Numbered from the stretch's first letter, positions 35,225 through 47,444 are shown. The stretch is DNA of 64,000 nt from Trichinella spiralis (GCA_000181795.3 CM012954.1:8339475-8403474); one strand, 5' to 3'. Notes: generated by a model from the sequence alone, not told the origin. Translations and numbers: made by a program.

Positions 35225-36523
35225 ATGAAGTGGCTGAGTTTGATTTTGCTGGTCATTCAAAATACCACTCAGAGTATTTTAATCCATTATTCCAAAGTAC
35301 GACCCAAGGCTGTGAATTATTTGCAGACGTCTGTGGTTTTTTGGTCCGAAATTGTGAAATTGGTCATTTCAATCTGCGCTTTCAGTTGCGAAGAAAATCA
35401 AGGCCCAATAGTGTAAGCATTTGCATTCGAACAATCGTTTGTCTGTAAATTGGAATCAATTTCACATTTCAGTGCGACAAAAATCATATGCAACGCCCTT
35501 TCCAACACACTGGATACTGTCAAAGTAGGCGGCCTGTCGTTACTGTATACGGTACAAAACAATCTCGTCTTCTACGCCGCCGCCCATCTTGAACCAAGTC
35601 TATTCCAAGTAAATGAAACAAAATTGAATTTTTTTTGTGTTCTAAAACTAAACTTTCCATGCTTCAGGTTTTGCTCCAAGCAAAGCTTCTGTTCACTGCA
35701 ATTTTTTCAGTCTGCATTCTGAAAAAGTCGCTCAGCAGACTACAATGGGTAGCACTGCTTCTCTTAACCACAGGTATGGCACTGGCACAAATTAATCAAC
35801 ATCAATCAGTTCACATTACACAGTCGACTAAACTAGACCACAGTATCCAAGAAATGTGGTTAGGTAAAGTTTGAATTTTTCAACAATTTTACTATGAATT
35901 TCAATATCTATTTGGTCATTGCGCAACATCCCAGGCACAGCGTCAGTGTTAGGCGCTACAGCGTTATCCGGTTTCTCTGGTGTTTATTTGGAGAAAATTT
36001 TGAAACACACCAAACCGTCTCTGTGGTTGCGCAATGTTCAACTGGCCATTAGCGCAGTGCCAATTTCAGCCATACTGTTGATCATGGAACAATCAACCCC
36101 GCCCAGAAGGGGTCTGTTCCACGATTATGATTGGCTAGTTGTTTTGCTGATCCTCTGGTTCGCCTCTGGCGGTATTATTGTAGCTTTAGCTATCAAACAT
36201 GCCGACAACATACTGAAAGTGTGCAATTCTTCATTCTGCCTTTTCCAAACTTTACAAAATGTAGCTCGATGTTTGTTTTTCAGGGTTTCGCTAATGCTTT
36301 AGCAATTGTTGTCACAAGTCTATGCACAATTTACCTGTTCAACTTCCGACCGAGTCGAGAATTCTGTTTCGGCGTTGTACTGGTCATACTGTCCATTGGC
36401 TTGTACGTTGGCAATTGGTCTGCACAGACCACCACGCCCTCTTATCAAAAAATTGACACAAATTTAGATAATCAATTATCGGATGTTGTATGTTTAAAAA
36501 CGTTCACTGAAGTAAAACATTAA
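35225..36523 (+). CDS. SLC35A: SLC35A-family UDP-sugar transporter
   Basis: A Golgi/ER nucleotide-sugar antiporter that supplies UDP-sugars for glycosylation. Five exons (35225-35412, 35473-35608, 35668-35863, 35935-36218, 36284-36523) join in frame to 347 residues with about ten hydrophobic segments. Family motifs are LLYTVQNNLVFYAAAHLEP, FQVLLQAKLLFTAIFSVCIL, GFSGVYLEKILKHTKPSLWL, RNVQLAISAVP and IKHADNILKGFANALAIVVT. Overall it looks closest to the SLC35A2/A3 (UDP-galactose or UDP-GlcNAc) group; the substrate cannot be fixed from sequence. Its stop codon overlaps that of VTI1 on the other strand. Confidence 0.92.
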
Positions 36524-37778
36524 AACAATTTTTGAATAATCCAATAAATTAACAACACAAATACAACTAAAAACATAGCACCAACGGCGACGGCGACGAA
36601 TCGATCACGCATAAGTCGGTTCATAATAGCAGAAAGAGATCGACTACTCTCATAAATATCGTCGTGAGCACTTCTGACCTGAAGCGACGATTAAACCAAG
36701 TAAATTACACCCATACTTAAAGTAGAAAAAAAAATACTATACCCTGTTCTTTGTCTTTGTTATTACTTCTCTTTGAGATTCCAAATCACGCAGTGTTTGT
36801 GCACCAATATCAACTGCATAATTTGATGACAACATATAAATTCAGTAAATAAACTTTATATGCAAATTATTAAAATTCCACAACTACCAACCTGTTTCGA
36901 GAGTAAGATCATAAGCGTCGATCAATCGTCGGCTTGATCGTTCAAGAATTTCAGTATTATTGATTAACAGCGCTTTCTGAAACATTTAACGTAAACGTAA
37001 TATATAAAATTTAAAACTGAACAAAATTCAAACTTGATTTTCATTCAAACTGTCTTCACTGAACAATTCTGCTCTTTGATCGACATTTGCAGCTTGCCGA
37101 CGTATTTTTTCCTATTCAACATTCATTTAATTCAAAAAAAACATAGTCAAGAAAGAAAATAAACTTGAAATAAAAACAATCAAATTTAAATAACATACTA
37201 ATTCTGTTTCTAATTTCTGAGCATCAATTCTGAAACTTGATATTGTCGTGGTGAGTCTCTTGCGTTCATGTTCGTCAGTTTCATCGTGCGAAAACAGCTC
37301 AATCTGTTCAAGTAGTTCGTCAATCTCACGAATTTGGCGATCCGCTTCTTCTATAACCGCACGTTTCTCGGCTTAAAAAAGGGAAAACAGCTTCAAACGT
37401 GAAGCATAACAAAAAACAGAACAAAAAATCAATAAAAACGTCATCACAAAATGTCTGCATTTTCAAAACTTAATTGATTAAAATAAAATTTAACACACAT
37501 CTTCATTCACTGCAACACTAGAAAGCAAACAAACGAACGATACGCATATTCCCGTAAAAGTAGTTCAAAAACTTTAATGAAATTTTAAATAATTATTAAA
37601 AAATGCTTTCAATTACTTACAATAAAATTAAACATTGCTTTCTTTTATTAAATTGAATGTATTGCGGTGCTCTTATACCTCCCGTCAATCTTTGCGCACG
37701 AGCTACATTTGCCGTTAATGAAGCTGATAAATTTCCATATTGTTGTTTAAGCTGACTGCTCAGCGATACGCTAGCCAT
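36520..37778 (-). CDS. VTI1: Vti1-type Qb-SNARE
   Basis: A tail-anchored SNARE for Golgi/endosome fusion. Six exons run from ATG at 37778 to the stop at 36520-36522 (about 100, 175, 83, 88, 72 and 150 bases). The protein has an N-terminal three-helix domain (QLKQQYGNLSASLTANVARA, EADRQIREIDELLEQIELF, DAQKLETEL), the Qb SNARE helix (LERSSRRLIDAYDLTLETG, DIGAQTLRDLESQREVITK, SAIMNRLMRDRF) and a C-terminal anchor (VAVGAMFLVVFVLLIYWII). The central QREV-type residue pattern of Vti1 is kept. RPL39 lies 342 bases upstream on the same strand. Confidence 0.9.
36543..36548 (+). terminator. AATAAA inside the opposing VTI1 exon
   Basis: This is the first canonical AATAAA on plus after the SLC35A stop, 19 bases downstream. 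It lies within the last coding exon of VTI1, so the SLC35A 3' end would have to be antisense to VTI1 coding sequence. Confidence 0.5.
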
Positions 37779-38120
37779 ACCAAGCGCAGGTTGGAATATA
37801 AAACAGCAGACATCTGCTGCGTACTATACGAACAAAACTGATTTTCAAGTAATTAAAATTATTTTTGTAAACAAAAAAATTTTTTTCATTTATAAACTAA
37901 CCTTCAGCATTATGTAAAATTAATTATACAACTTTCATAAAACTTTTCTCAAATCGATACTAAATTTTCAGCTACACATCAAGCTATGATGGCTGCATAT
38001 AATGCAATTTACATCCCAATAATACAAAGCTATTTGAATTTCACATAATAGAATTTATTTCCCAATTATCCAGTAATTCGCCTTTCAAAAAGACGCGATT
38101 ACAGTTGTGCCAATGTATAT

Positions 38121-38276
38121 TCATAGCTTCAGTTTTGTTCTACGCCAGTGACGTCGTTTAACGTTATAACGAATTCGGTTTCCGGTTCGCAGACGAAACC
38201 ACTGTGGAACGGGCTTGTTAACGCGCTGAGCTTTGGCCAATTTTCTCTTGATTCGAAAAGTTTTATGTGAAGCCAT
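38121..38276 (-). CDS. RPL39: 60S ribosomal protein L39 (eL39)
   Basis: A 51-residue basic ribosomal protein lining the exit tunnel, in one uninterrupted exon: [43 protein letters not shown]. The length is exactly that of the family. The bases immediately before the ATG read TTTTAATTTCAG, a strong 3' splice site with no leader between it and the start. The CHCHD1 stop is only 119 bases upstream on the same strand. Confidence 0.96.
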   Translation of the reverse strand: MASHKTFRIKRKLAKAQRVNKPVPQWFRLRTGNRIRYNVKRRHWRRTKLKL

Positions 38277-38395
38277 CTGAAATTAAAATATTACTACAAA
38301 TTCAAAATGAAGCATGAAATTTTTTACGCGGTACACAGGTAAAAAGATATAAACTGTTCAAATCAAATAGAATAAAAAGCGTAATTGTAATAATT

Positions 38396-38956
38396 TTAAT
38401 ATTCCTTTAATAGAGGATCGGAGTAAGAAACCCATGGTGGGCGACGTTTAATTCGAGAGACGGTAGCACCGAGATGAGGCCATTGTTGCATAAGTTGATT
38501 AACTTGGGAAAATGATAGTCTGTTTGAACCGGGTATTAACAATCCTTCTTTTAACGATTTTTTAAGCTCTTGCGCTGCAGCCCTCTCTTTTTCAAAACAC
38601 TCATTGAACGCTTTCACCTCTTCTGAACATTCAGAATTGTCAAACTCATTCTTCTTTAAACAAGCGAGCAGCACAGTCATTTCGTAAACACAAATCTTTG
38701 CTAAAATAATACATAATCAATTACTAAACAAAGTAATGAACATTAACTTTAGCTTTTTCACGTAAAATATATAGAAATAAAAATTTACATATAAATAAAC
38801 CAATCAAAGCAACTATAAAAACTTACGATTGACACGGTCGTATTTGGAAGATACACAATTCTTCAATGCTAGAGGCAGTATTTCACGAAATTTCCATTCT
38901 TTCGGAAGTATTCTACGACAATTTAGTTTCTTCAACAAAATTGGGGTGTAAATCAT
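38396..38956 (-). CDS. CHCHD1: CHCHD1/mS37 mitochondrial ribosomal small-subunit protein
   Basis: A twin CX9C (CHCH) protein of the mitochondrial small ribosomal subunit. Two exons (38827-38956, 38396-38700) join in frame to 144 residues. The core is CVYEMTVLLAC then ten residues then CSEEVKAFNEC, with CLKKNEF between; this is the same arrangement as human CHCHD1 (EMSVMMACWKQNEF). The N-terminus (MIYTPILLKKLNCRR) is basic and could target mitochondria. The C-terminal segment (about residues 100-144, GATVSRIKRRPPWVSYSD) extends past the human end. Immediately downstream on the same strand is RPL39. Confidence 0.85.
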
Positions 38957-39755
38957 AAGTTTTAAGCGAATCTTCTTCGAAGAAGAAGAATCCACGTTGT
39001 AAAAAGTTGACTTACAGTAAGCTATATGTACAATAAAGGATAAATATAGCATCGCGTTTTAAATTAAATGATAATTATTAACATCTGAAGTATATAATAA
39101 TAAATGCCTTGAAAAACAACATTAATTAGATTGCTTTTATATTATGTAAAAATTTTAATAGTATTTTACACTTTTAAATAAATTTTAATAAAATAACAAG
39201 TATAAACAATTGTTCCTACTTGAACAGTATTTAAAAATTCAGTCAATCAACATTTCAGAATGTTATTATGCAAAAAATTTATAATTATTTATATATAAAA
39301 GGTTTACTGAATTACAGCATTCCCATGTGAATGTATCAACAACCTTATCTATTATTTACACTTGATAATCATCACACTCACCGTAATAAGTTCTTGGTAT
39401 AATATTTGCCGTTGATTGTTTGTATGACTTTCCTTGCTGATAATGAATAAGTGTATTAGTCAGAAGCTCTTCTGACAGAATATTTTTTGAATAATTATGA
39501 ATATTCTGCTTAATTCGTTTAATTTTATTAAAATTAATGACTAGTTTTTCATATTGTTTAAATAATCATTTTTGGTTGCATACGAATAATTCGTTGATTT
39601 GAATCTCCGCTTGATATTATACATTCCTTTCGAGTTCACTAAAAAGATGAATTTCATTTATTAATAATCGGACAACTACTCAATTACGATGCAACTGCCT
39701 CAGTATAAATTTTTTGTGTTCTAAAGTTGTTTGATAGCATCAAATTGCAGCACTT
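38957..39755. promoter_or_regulatory. divergent region between CHCHD1 and GLOD4
   Basis: About 800 bp, very AT-rich, with no supported exon. Next to GLOD4 a splice-acceptor motif (AAATTGCAG) ends five bases before the start codon. Confidence 0.4.
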
Positions 39756-41132
39756 ATGGAACTTCAACCATTGCATTACGTTATTCGAACAGCGGATCGA
39801 GCAAAAACAGTGGAATTTTACACTAAGACACTTGGAATGAAAGTATGCAATTATATGCAGGTAAATAATAGTCATTTATCTTTTTAATATTTCATTATGC
39901 AGATTCTTCGTCACGAAGAGTTTTCTGATCCTTGCAAAGCAATGTGCAACGGGTATTTGTTTTGAAATTTTTTGAAAATTATTTCATTTTTAAAATTTAG
40001 ACCATTTGATGGAAAGTGGAGCAAGACGATGGTCGGTTATGGACCAGAGGAGACACATTTTGTAATTGAAGTGGTTTACAATTATGGTGTGACCAAGTAC
40101 GATTTGGGAACTTATTTCGGAGTAAGATTTCTTCTGCCTTCTTTTACTTTATACTTAATTATATACTTTTCTGTAGGCATTCACAATTAAATCACATGAC
40201 GTTTATGAAAGGGCACGCGATAAATCGAGAGCTGATGGCGAATTCGTTTGCAGAAGGGACTGTAATGGTTATTTATTCTGCATTTTCAATACGCCCAAAG
40301 ACAGCTACCAAGGTACAGATTTGCAATGCAAATTGCAAAAATTACAAATTTGTAAATTATTTTCAGATCCTATCTGCAAATTGGCATTGAATGTGAAAAA
40401 TATAAAAAAATCTGTAGGTAAGTTGAAAATGAACATTATAACTTGTAAATTGGTCTTCAATATCTCATGAGAGAATTTCAAAGCTTACTATTCGAAATTT
40501 GATGAAGCAACAGTAGAATATGCTTCTCCAACGTCTGCTACATTTCATTTTCCCGACAATGATGTAAGTGTTGTTTGTATTTGGTAATCGAATCATTTTA
40601 TGTATCAATTTTCAGTTTGACTTGGAACTTGTCGAATTGCGTGATCGGGCATTTTTGAGTGGTAGCGGCTGCGGACGCATAGCATTTGCAGTTCCAACTG
40701 ATTTGGTTATAAATTCTTTTTCCAGTCTAAGCTATATTTTATTGTATTATAAACATTATAGTTACTACATTATCAAGAAAAGTTTTCTTCAACTGAAGGA
40801 AAAATATTGAACAATATCACTTCACTGGAGACGCCAGGCAAAGCGACAGTGGAAGTTCTAATTTTAGCCGATCCTGTAACAACTTTTCTATTTAACTGTC
40901 AGGATAGAAATTATCTTATTTATTTTAAAAGGATGGTCACGAAATTTGTATAGTGGGAAGGGAAGGTTTCATGCAACTTTGTGTAATGGATCCGAAAGGT
41001 GCTGAACTATTCAACAATGTAAAACACTTACATTTTTATTTTTAACACTTCACACTGTGATGAAATTCACCATTTCAGGCCATTCAGGAAGAACGTGAAT
41101 TGCGTTTAATTGCAGAGAGTTTTGGCGCCTGA
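39756..41132 (+). CDS. GLOD4: GLOD4-like glyoxalase-domain protein
   Basis: A mitochondrial/cytosolic protein with tandem glyoxalase/bleomycin-resistance folds; its activity is uncertain even in model animals. About nine small exons, separated by introns of about 50-60 bases, encode [127 protein letters not shown] and [19 protein letters not shown], ending RLIAESFGA. The order and spacing match human GLOD4 across its length. The C-terminus stops a little earlier than in human. Confidence 0.9.
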
Positions 41133-41743
41133 TCATTTATCTAATTGATAAATAGTAACACAACTGATGGACCCACAACGAACAAATTTTTTTAGGCTCA
41201 CTCTGATTGGTGTATTTATTTTATTGGTTCTTTTTGTTTTGAAAATTTGATGAAAACAGTTTAGGTGAATTATGAAAATTTGGAAATAAAATTAATTTGG
41301 ATACATATATATATATATATTTTAAGAAAATCTGAAACGATTTTACATAAAATACTTTGACCAGCATAGCCAACAGAATTCTAAGCTATATATGCACCCA
41401 TAAGAAGAAGAAGCACAGCAAAATTCCGTCGCCAATATTACCTTAAAAGAATCAAAAACTGACTGACTACAGTTTCTGATTTGATACCGAATAATATCAA
41501 TATCATACAGATATGCAATTTTCTATTTAATATTGAACAATATACTAAAACCAGCTTTGTAGAGACTTTTTGTTTACAAATTTGATAAAACAAAAGAATG
41601 AAAGTATCATGGTTTTTGGAAATTAATCATCAATGTCTTTGTCACAGCAATCAACTGTACATTAAAAGATGAAATGTATTTGCTTACGATATATTGCTTG
41701 AATGGAACAAATGTGTAGAATTCTCCCCCCCCCCCCATCTCAG
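41133..41743. other. spacer between convergent GLOD4 and PLEKHF
   Basis: Probably overlapping 3' UTRs. It contains a TA dinucleotide run (about 41303-41320) and a run of twelve C (41725-41736), which stands out in this AT-rich DNA. I see no gene. Confidence 0.5.
41725..41736. repeat. C12 homopolymer
   Basis: Twelve consecutive C on plus (G on minus), next to the annotated end of PLEKHF. Such runs are error-prone in sequencing, so the count may not be exact. Confidence 0.8.
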
Positions 41744-43872
41744 TCAATCTCTGCTCAGCCTTGGTGTAATTGCTATTGTCTGACTGTTAAAAAGCACTCG
41801 AAGTGAAATGTACCATTTCAAAAAAAATAAGGCATACATCCACCGGGGCGTTGAAGAAGCACAACTGAGAGAAGACGGATCCTCTTTAAAAATGACCACC
41901 AACTGATACAGGTGATGGATGGACCGAGTTCGTTGTAGAATCATAAAATGTTGGCTTAAAATGAAAATTTGAAATATAATAATAACAAAAAACTGAAAAA
42001 CAAAAATACGACAAATTCTACTGCTTACTTCGGGTGTTTCATGGATAGGAAAAGTTTGTTTGTTTTCATCCTCATCACTGCTATCTTCTTCACCACTGCT
42101 TTCAGCATTTTCATCTAAAATAATCAACAACAATAATAATAATCATAATCACGTTGTTTTCAAAGATATAAATTTCAAACGAACGATCGTAGCCAGGTGA
42201 ATCAACAACATCTGAACCGGTCATCAACGACAATTTGTTAGCGTCTGTCAACTTTTGGAAACATGTCAAGCAAACACGCAACGGTTTGTTGGACTGATGA
42301 GGCAATAAGAAACGTTTGTTGGAACAAGACCCGCAAACAACTAAACCACACTTTCGACAATGATGCTGAAATATTTCAAACAAATGAAAAGTTAATTGAA
42401 ATTATTAAAATAATAAACCGGAGATACCCTGCGCTGAAAGACGTTAAACTGAACTTTTTCGCAATGCATGCACATAGGCGCTTCGCTGTCCGGAATCCAG
42501 ACGGCGGCGTGAACTGTAGCTGCAGTTTTCCCACCTAAAAGTCACATCCTTTGTTTAAAATAAATTAAAATAAAATTATATTTTCTTTTCAAAAATCTCA
42601 TCAATTACTCAGTCTCTAAAAAAACATGCATATAAATAACACAACCTTGCCAATACCGACATTAATCATGAGAAATAGTTTAAAATGCCAACCAATAACA
42701 GCGTTTTCTGCAATTAAGCTAACAAAAACACACTAATTATGCAAAACAGTGTAAAGCTAAAATCTCTCCCACACTAGAAACTGGAAATTCGAGAAGTTGA
42801 TGTCACCAATCCCAACAATCCACCCCAATCAACAATATTTATCACGTGCAAAAGCAGGTTATAAACAGTTCAGTGAAAATGAATAAACTGCCCAAACTTT
42901 AACTGTACTAACTTTTGGCAAGCAAGTCCACTACACAACGTTCAATATGAATCATCCATTCACGTTTTTCAGAACTTGTTGCTGCGTAAACGGCAAATGA
43001 TTTTGTCGGCGTTTTGATAAGCCAACCATTACGCAATTCTACATCAAACGTACAACAAGTATGATGAAAAGTAAACAAACGAACCGAATAACAATATTTT
43101 ACCTCCTTCATCTTCGAGATTATCAAGTCGCACGCCATCCAAAGGAATGATATGCTGCTTATTGAATTTGCGTTTCGAGATAACAATATTACCATAAACG
43201 AGAATATCATTGAACAGAAAGAACTGACGAGTTTTCGGTTTCTTGCGGCAAATTTTTACAAGCACACCTTCGCCAACTAGCACTCGACCGGGTATCGCCA
43301 AAGGCTAATATATATACATATATATTGAACAAGGGATGGTCAACAAAGGAGACCTGGTTTTTTTTGCTTTTCCAAACTCACTTGCCCAGAACTGCCAAAA
43401 CAGTGCTCCACATTCGAAATACGACGGGCGTTAGCTTCACTGTTCACTTGAAAATAAATTATCAAATCATCACTTGTGATAAGAAGCACAGAAATCGCCA
43501 AACGTGCTTATGCTACATACAAATATTGATGAGGAAGAAAACAAATTTAACTGTTACAGAATAACGTGCACTGCATAAAAACAATAACTCGTTGCAAACA
43601 AACTTTTGCAAAAATAATATGAATAAAACAAAAATAGCTCATAGCTTTTCGTTAAATATGAAAAATTCTTATTACGAATACAAAAAACCCCCATTATACC
43701 AATTTTTCAACTTCACCAAATATCTTTGCCTAACTGTAATAATTAGTGATGAAAAAAATGAACAATTCTACTGTTAAGGTGTGCCAGAAATGAAAACTTC
43801 TATGTTTGGAAAGAATGCATTGCACAAGTTGTACATCGAATAGCAAAATTATTTACCTAAACGATCTACCAT
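41744..43872 (-). CDS. PLEKHF2: phafin, PH and FYVE domain protein
   Basis: A PI3P-binding endosomal adaptor. The 16-base first coding exon (43857-43872) encodes MVDRL plus one base and joins to VNSEANARRISNVEHCFGS (about 43382-43448). Later exons give PLAIPGRVLVGEGVL, ICRKKPKTRQFFLFNDILVY, the PH domain through GWLIKTPTKSFAVYAA, then the FYVE finger (CMHCEKVQFN, RRHHCRKCGLVVCGSCS, RFLLPHQSNKPLRVC) and an acidic tail (SSGEEDSSDEDEN). The match to human PLEKHF2 is close along the whole core. The C-terminus is uncertain: the family normally ends at the acidic tail, and the last exon I extend to 41744 has no counterpart, so translation may end near 42030 or 41890. Confidence 0.88.
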
Positions 43873-45361
43873 ATTAAGGAGCGAAACTTAAAGTTCGCTT
43901 GATTAGCAAAAATAAAAGTACTACACGAAATTAAAATGCTAAATGCTTTTCCACTTCAGCGCATGCTTCTTACTGTAAATAATTTACCAAAAAGTAAGAA
44001 GTAATAGGCATAATACATTCAAAATTAATTAGATTACATTGAATGAATTAAAAAAAGCATAAAATTAATTTAATCATCATGGATTATAATTAAATTAAAA
44101 AAATTTTGAAACTGTATGTGCAATATGGCAGCAATAATCTACAAGTAAATTATTAACAAAAGTTAATGTATATGAGCAATAAATATTTCAAAAAATGAAA
44201 AATTTATTTAAAAATTATGTGACATGATAACGAGTGCTAATTTATTTAACTTTTACTTTTATAAACAGCAGATATAATGACGAATACTGTACATATAATT
44301 AATTGCTAAAAAATTGAAAAAGAAAATTCAATTTTTAAATAAAAAATAATCTTTAATGATATAGCATCCTAATTATGATGATAAAAGAAACTTAATATCA
44401 GATGAACATTATTTGTTGAATAATTTACCGCATTTTTTGAATTGTTCTACTTATTTTCTCCTACTGTACATTCTGCGAAAGTTTACTGTTATGATAGAAT
44501 GGCTCAAGTTTATGAATTTATGGAAACAGAAATTTCAATTACGAGTACACATCAAAACTGAACTTTGCTCACTACGTTAGTCAATGCTTGTATATTCTAG
44601 ATAGCTCTTATATTCATATCGAAAATTACGGTGCTATTTTGAATTTTAAGATTGTTTTACCCATGAAAACTACTTTCTTTATGGTAAGAAGCATTTTCTT
44701 TTAATATTTCGAATGTATTATTTCTCATATTTTATTTACGACCGAAACTTGATTGCGGTGATTGTAAACTAAAGCAATGAAATGTCGTTTGACGAAAATA
44801 AGTTGAAATTGGAAGTTCCATATGAAAAACATTTGAACTGACTATGTAATCATATTATAATGTATACATGGCAACGAAATAACTGACAGTCATTTTGAAA
44901 GTACACGTTTAAAACTGTATTTAATTTTAATATCATATTTGAATTTAAAGAGAGTTCGTTACTGATTTAAAGCTTTAATATTCTATACTTTTATTTCTTA
45001 AATGACAAAGATAAGTTTTGCCATTTTTATTTCATGCTATTTTTAAATTTAAATTTGAAAATTTTAGTTTTTATATTAACTTTAATAACTTTTCACTTTG
45101 AAAATTGTAATAAAAGTATTTTCTTATTTTGTTTCATTACAGTAAAGTGGAAAATGCATTTAATTTAGTGTTTAAAATACGTGACGATTGAAGATATTTA
45201 AAATTTAATGTTTATTGTTTACATTTGTATATTACTATCAGTGTATTTTAATGATTTGAGTTTTAAAGCGATTTCCATTAAATTTTGTTATCGTTTTGAT
45301 TGTTTCAATGCAAATTATTTGTTGAATTCATGCAAAAAGACAGCTTTGCAGATATCAAACA
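43873..45361. promoter_or_regulatory. divergent region between PLEKHF and Bora
   Basis: This is 1.5 kb of very AT-rich sequence without a supported exon on either strand. A splice-acceptor motif (AGCTTTGCAG) ends ten bases before the Bora start. Confidence 0.4.
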
Positions 45362-47345
45362 ATGAATCCATCTACACCATGTCGTGCGGAAAGCAGTTCT
45401 TCAACTTCTACATCAACTTCGTCGAACATGACTTCCGGAAGGGTGCGTTTCTATCAACGTTACAGAGACTTCATTAAACGGGGTCTTAGTCCGTTGGTTG
45501 ACTCTGATAGTCAACGGCCAGAAATGCTGAATCGTTATCGAGGCAGGCAGCTCATTTCCATTATGGAGAATCAGCCGAATGAATTTCTCCGCGACTCAGA
45601 AATCACGCCCAAAAGAGATATTGTCCAAATTAAACAAACTACACAACCTCGTTCGTCGAGAATATTCACTTCGACAATTGGACCATATTATATAAGTACG
45701 CCGTTGGCAAAGAATGACAGCAAGAGAGATATTGCTACTAGCACACCACGTTCCAGGCATCGGATTATTAATCCATTTGATGAGAATTTGCTGGAAAGCT
45801 TGAGTCAGCCAACTTTTAGTCCAAATGTGTTCAGCAAAATAGTCAGCCCTTCGGAGGTTTAATCATCATTAATTAATTATGGAATTTGCTTGTCTTCAAT
45901 TTTTGCATTTTTTAGAACGAATCCAGGGCAAGCTTCCGGTGGTCCATTGATCAGTTGGCATCGCTGCAGCCGGCTGAAATTGACGAAGAACAACAGGCTA
46001 CTTCTTCGGATAAGTAAATTTTTTAATTTCATTTTTGCAATTTCTTGTTGAAAAATTCAATTTCAGAGATTCAGATATGGAATCTAAAATTCAGGCTACA
46101 ATTGATAATTTTTTTTCACAAGGTCTCATAGCACCTTCGCCGGCGTTGCTTCAAGAAGGCGCTGTTGCACCACTTAATCAACAAAATCAAAGTAGTTCAT
46201 TGTTATTAAGATCCGGGGTTAGAAGTGTCCCGTGTCAAACGTTGCTAACTTTTCCATCAGGTTTTGATATCAATACATTTTTCGGTATGCAATTAATTAA
46301 TTAATTAATTAGTTTATTAATTAACTCAAGTTTTACCGTTCAGCTGACAGTGTTTTTTGGTATAATGATAATGAGCAATCGTCAAGGGATAAATCGACTT
46401 TCAATGTCAGTTCTCTTAGAAGGCAGCTTTTTCCAAGTCCTCCGGAAAATGTTGAAAATGAAACGCAAATGTAAACTGAACAATGCTTTATCTTGATAGC
46501 GTTACCTGAAGCTTTTTTCATTTGATTTTTAGTGAGGCTGTTCAACCTATTTCGCCAAAAGTTGTGGAATTTTTGTATGACAGCCAATTGGATGAAGAAC
46601 TCGACGCACCAGTATGCAAATTATTATAAATTTTTTTAAAAGTTGTTAATTGTATTTGATGAACTTTGTGCAGTTTGTTTTACCGCCCGATTCAGGTGGT
46701 TCGTTCAAGCGTTCTTCTTGGCCTTCTTCAGATAGGACAATTCCGAATGACTTTTCTCCGGTTGTTCCTCGACCAAGTGACGAAGAAAAGGATTCACATT
46801 CAAGTGAACAAGAAACCGCACTTCTTACCACTCTGCAAGATGAAAGTGCATTCGGTTTGTCCAGCTTACGTATAAGTATGCTAATTTATTTAACTTGTCG
46901 ATTGTTACATATATATTGGTTTAAAAATTCAATTCATGCAGAATCGCAACCAAATTTGGAAATGGAACTGAATAGACATCAGTTGAACGATGAATCAATG
47001 CACACACAATGCAGCAGCAGAGATTGTAGGGATGATTTCGAATTGCATAATTTGCATCGTCGAAGTAGTACAATGGAGCAAGATGGCCAGAGACTGACTG
47101 GCCTATGGGTGGGCAGCTCAGTACCGAAAGTCTACACAAGTCGACCGTTGATCACGAATAACACAACCACCACGAGCACAACAATGGTTACAGATAGCGG
47201 CTTTTCGTCAGCCAATTTCACTTCATCATCATCATCATCAGCTAATCATACTTCGGCTCAGTCGAAACCTTTGACTAGCGAGCTTGACGAAATTACCTGG
47301 CTTCCAAACTGTGCCTCCACTCCTCATCGTAATACTCAACAATGA
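45362..47345 (+). CDS. BORA: Bora, activator of Aurora A and Plk1
   Basis: Bora is a mostly disordered mitotic regulator that, once phosphorylated by CDK1, helps Aurora A switch on Plk1. Seven exons (45362-45856, 45916-46013, 46067-46284, 46344-46470, 46533-46611, 46674-46875, 46942-47345) join in frame to 540 residues. The family core is clear: INPFDENLLESLSQPTFSPN, ASFRWSIDQLASLQPAEIDE and IQATIDNFFSQGLIAPSPAL, matching human NPFE...SPSVF, FRWSIDQLA and EEFF...VPSP. The Ser-Pro sites in FSPN and APSP are kept. The rest is Ser/Thr-rich with many SP/TP sites. The linker between the FRWSIDQLA and NFFSQG blocks is a few residues shorter than in human. Confidence 0.88.
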
Positions 47346-47356
47346 AGAGGATCGTT

Positions 47357-47420
47357 TTTATTTGTTTAAATTTTATTTTGTTTTTGATTTGTTTAAACTA
47401 TCGAATAACATATTAATAAA
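47357..47420. terminator. interleaved poly(A) signals of Bora and CPSF73
   Basis: AATAAA lies on plus at 47415-47420 (70 bases after the Bora stop). AATAAA also lies on minus at 47372-47377 and 47357-47362 (about 70-90 bases after the CPSF73 stop). Each gene's signal sits beyond the other's, so mature transcripts would overlap tail to tail. Confidence 0.6.
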
Positions 47421-47444
47421 TTTATATATGACTAAATTACCAAA

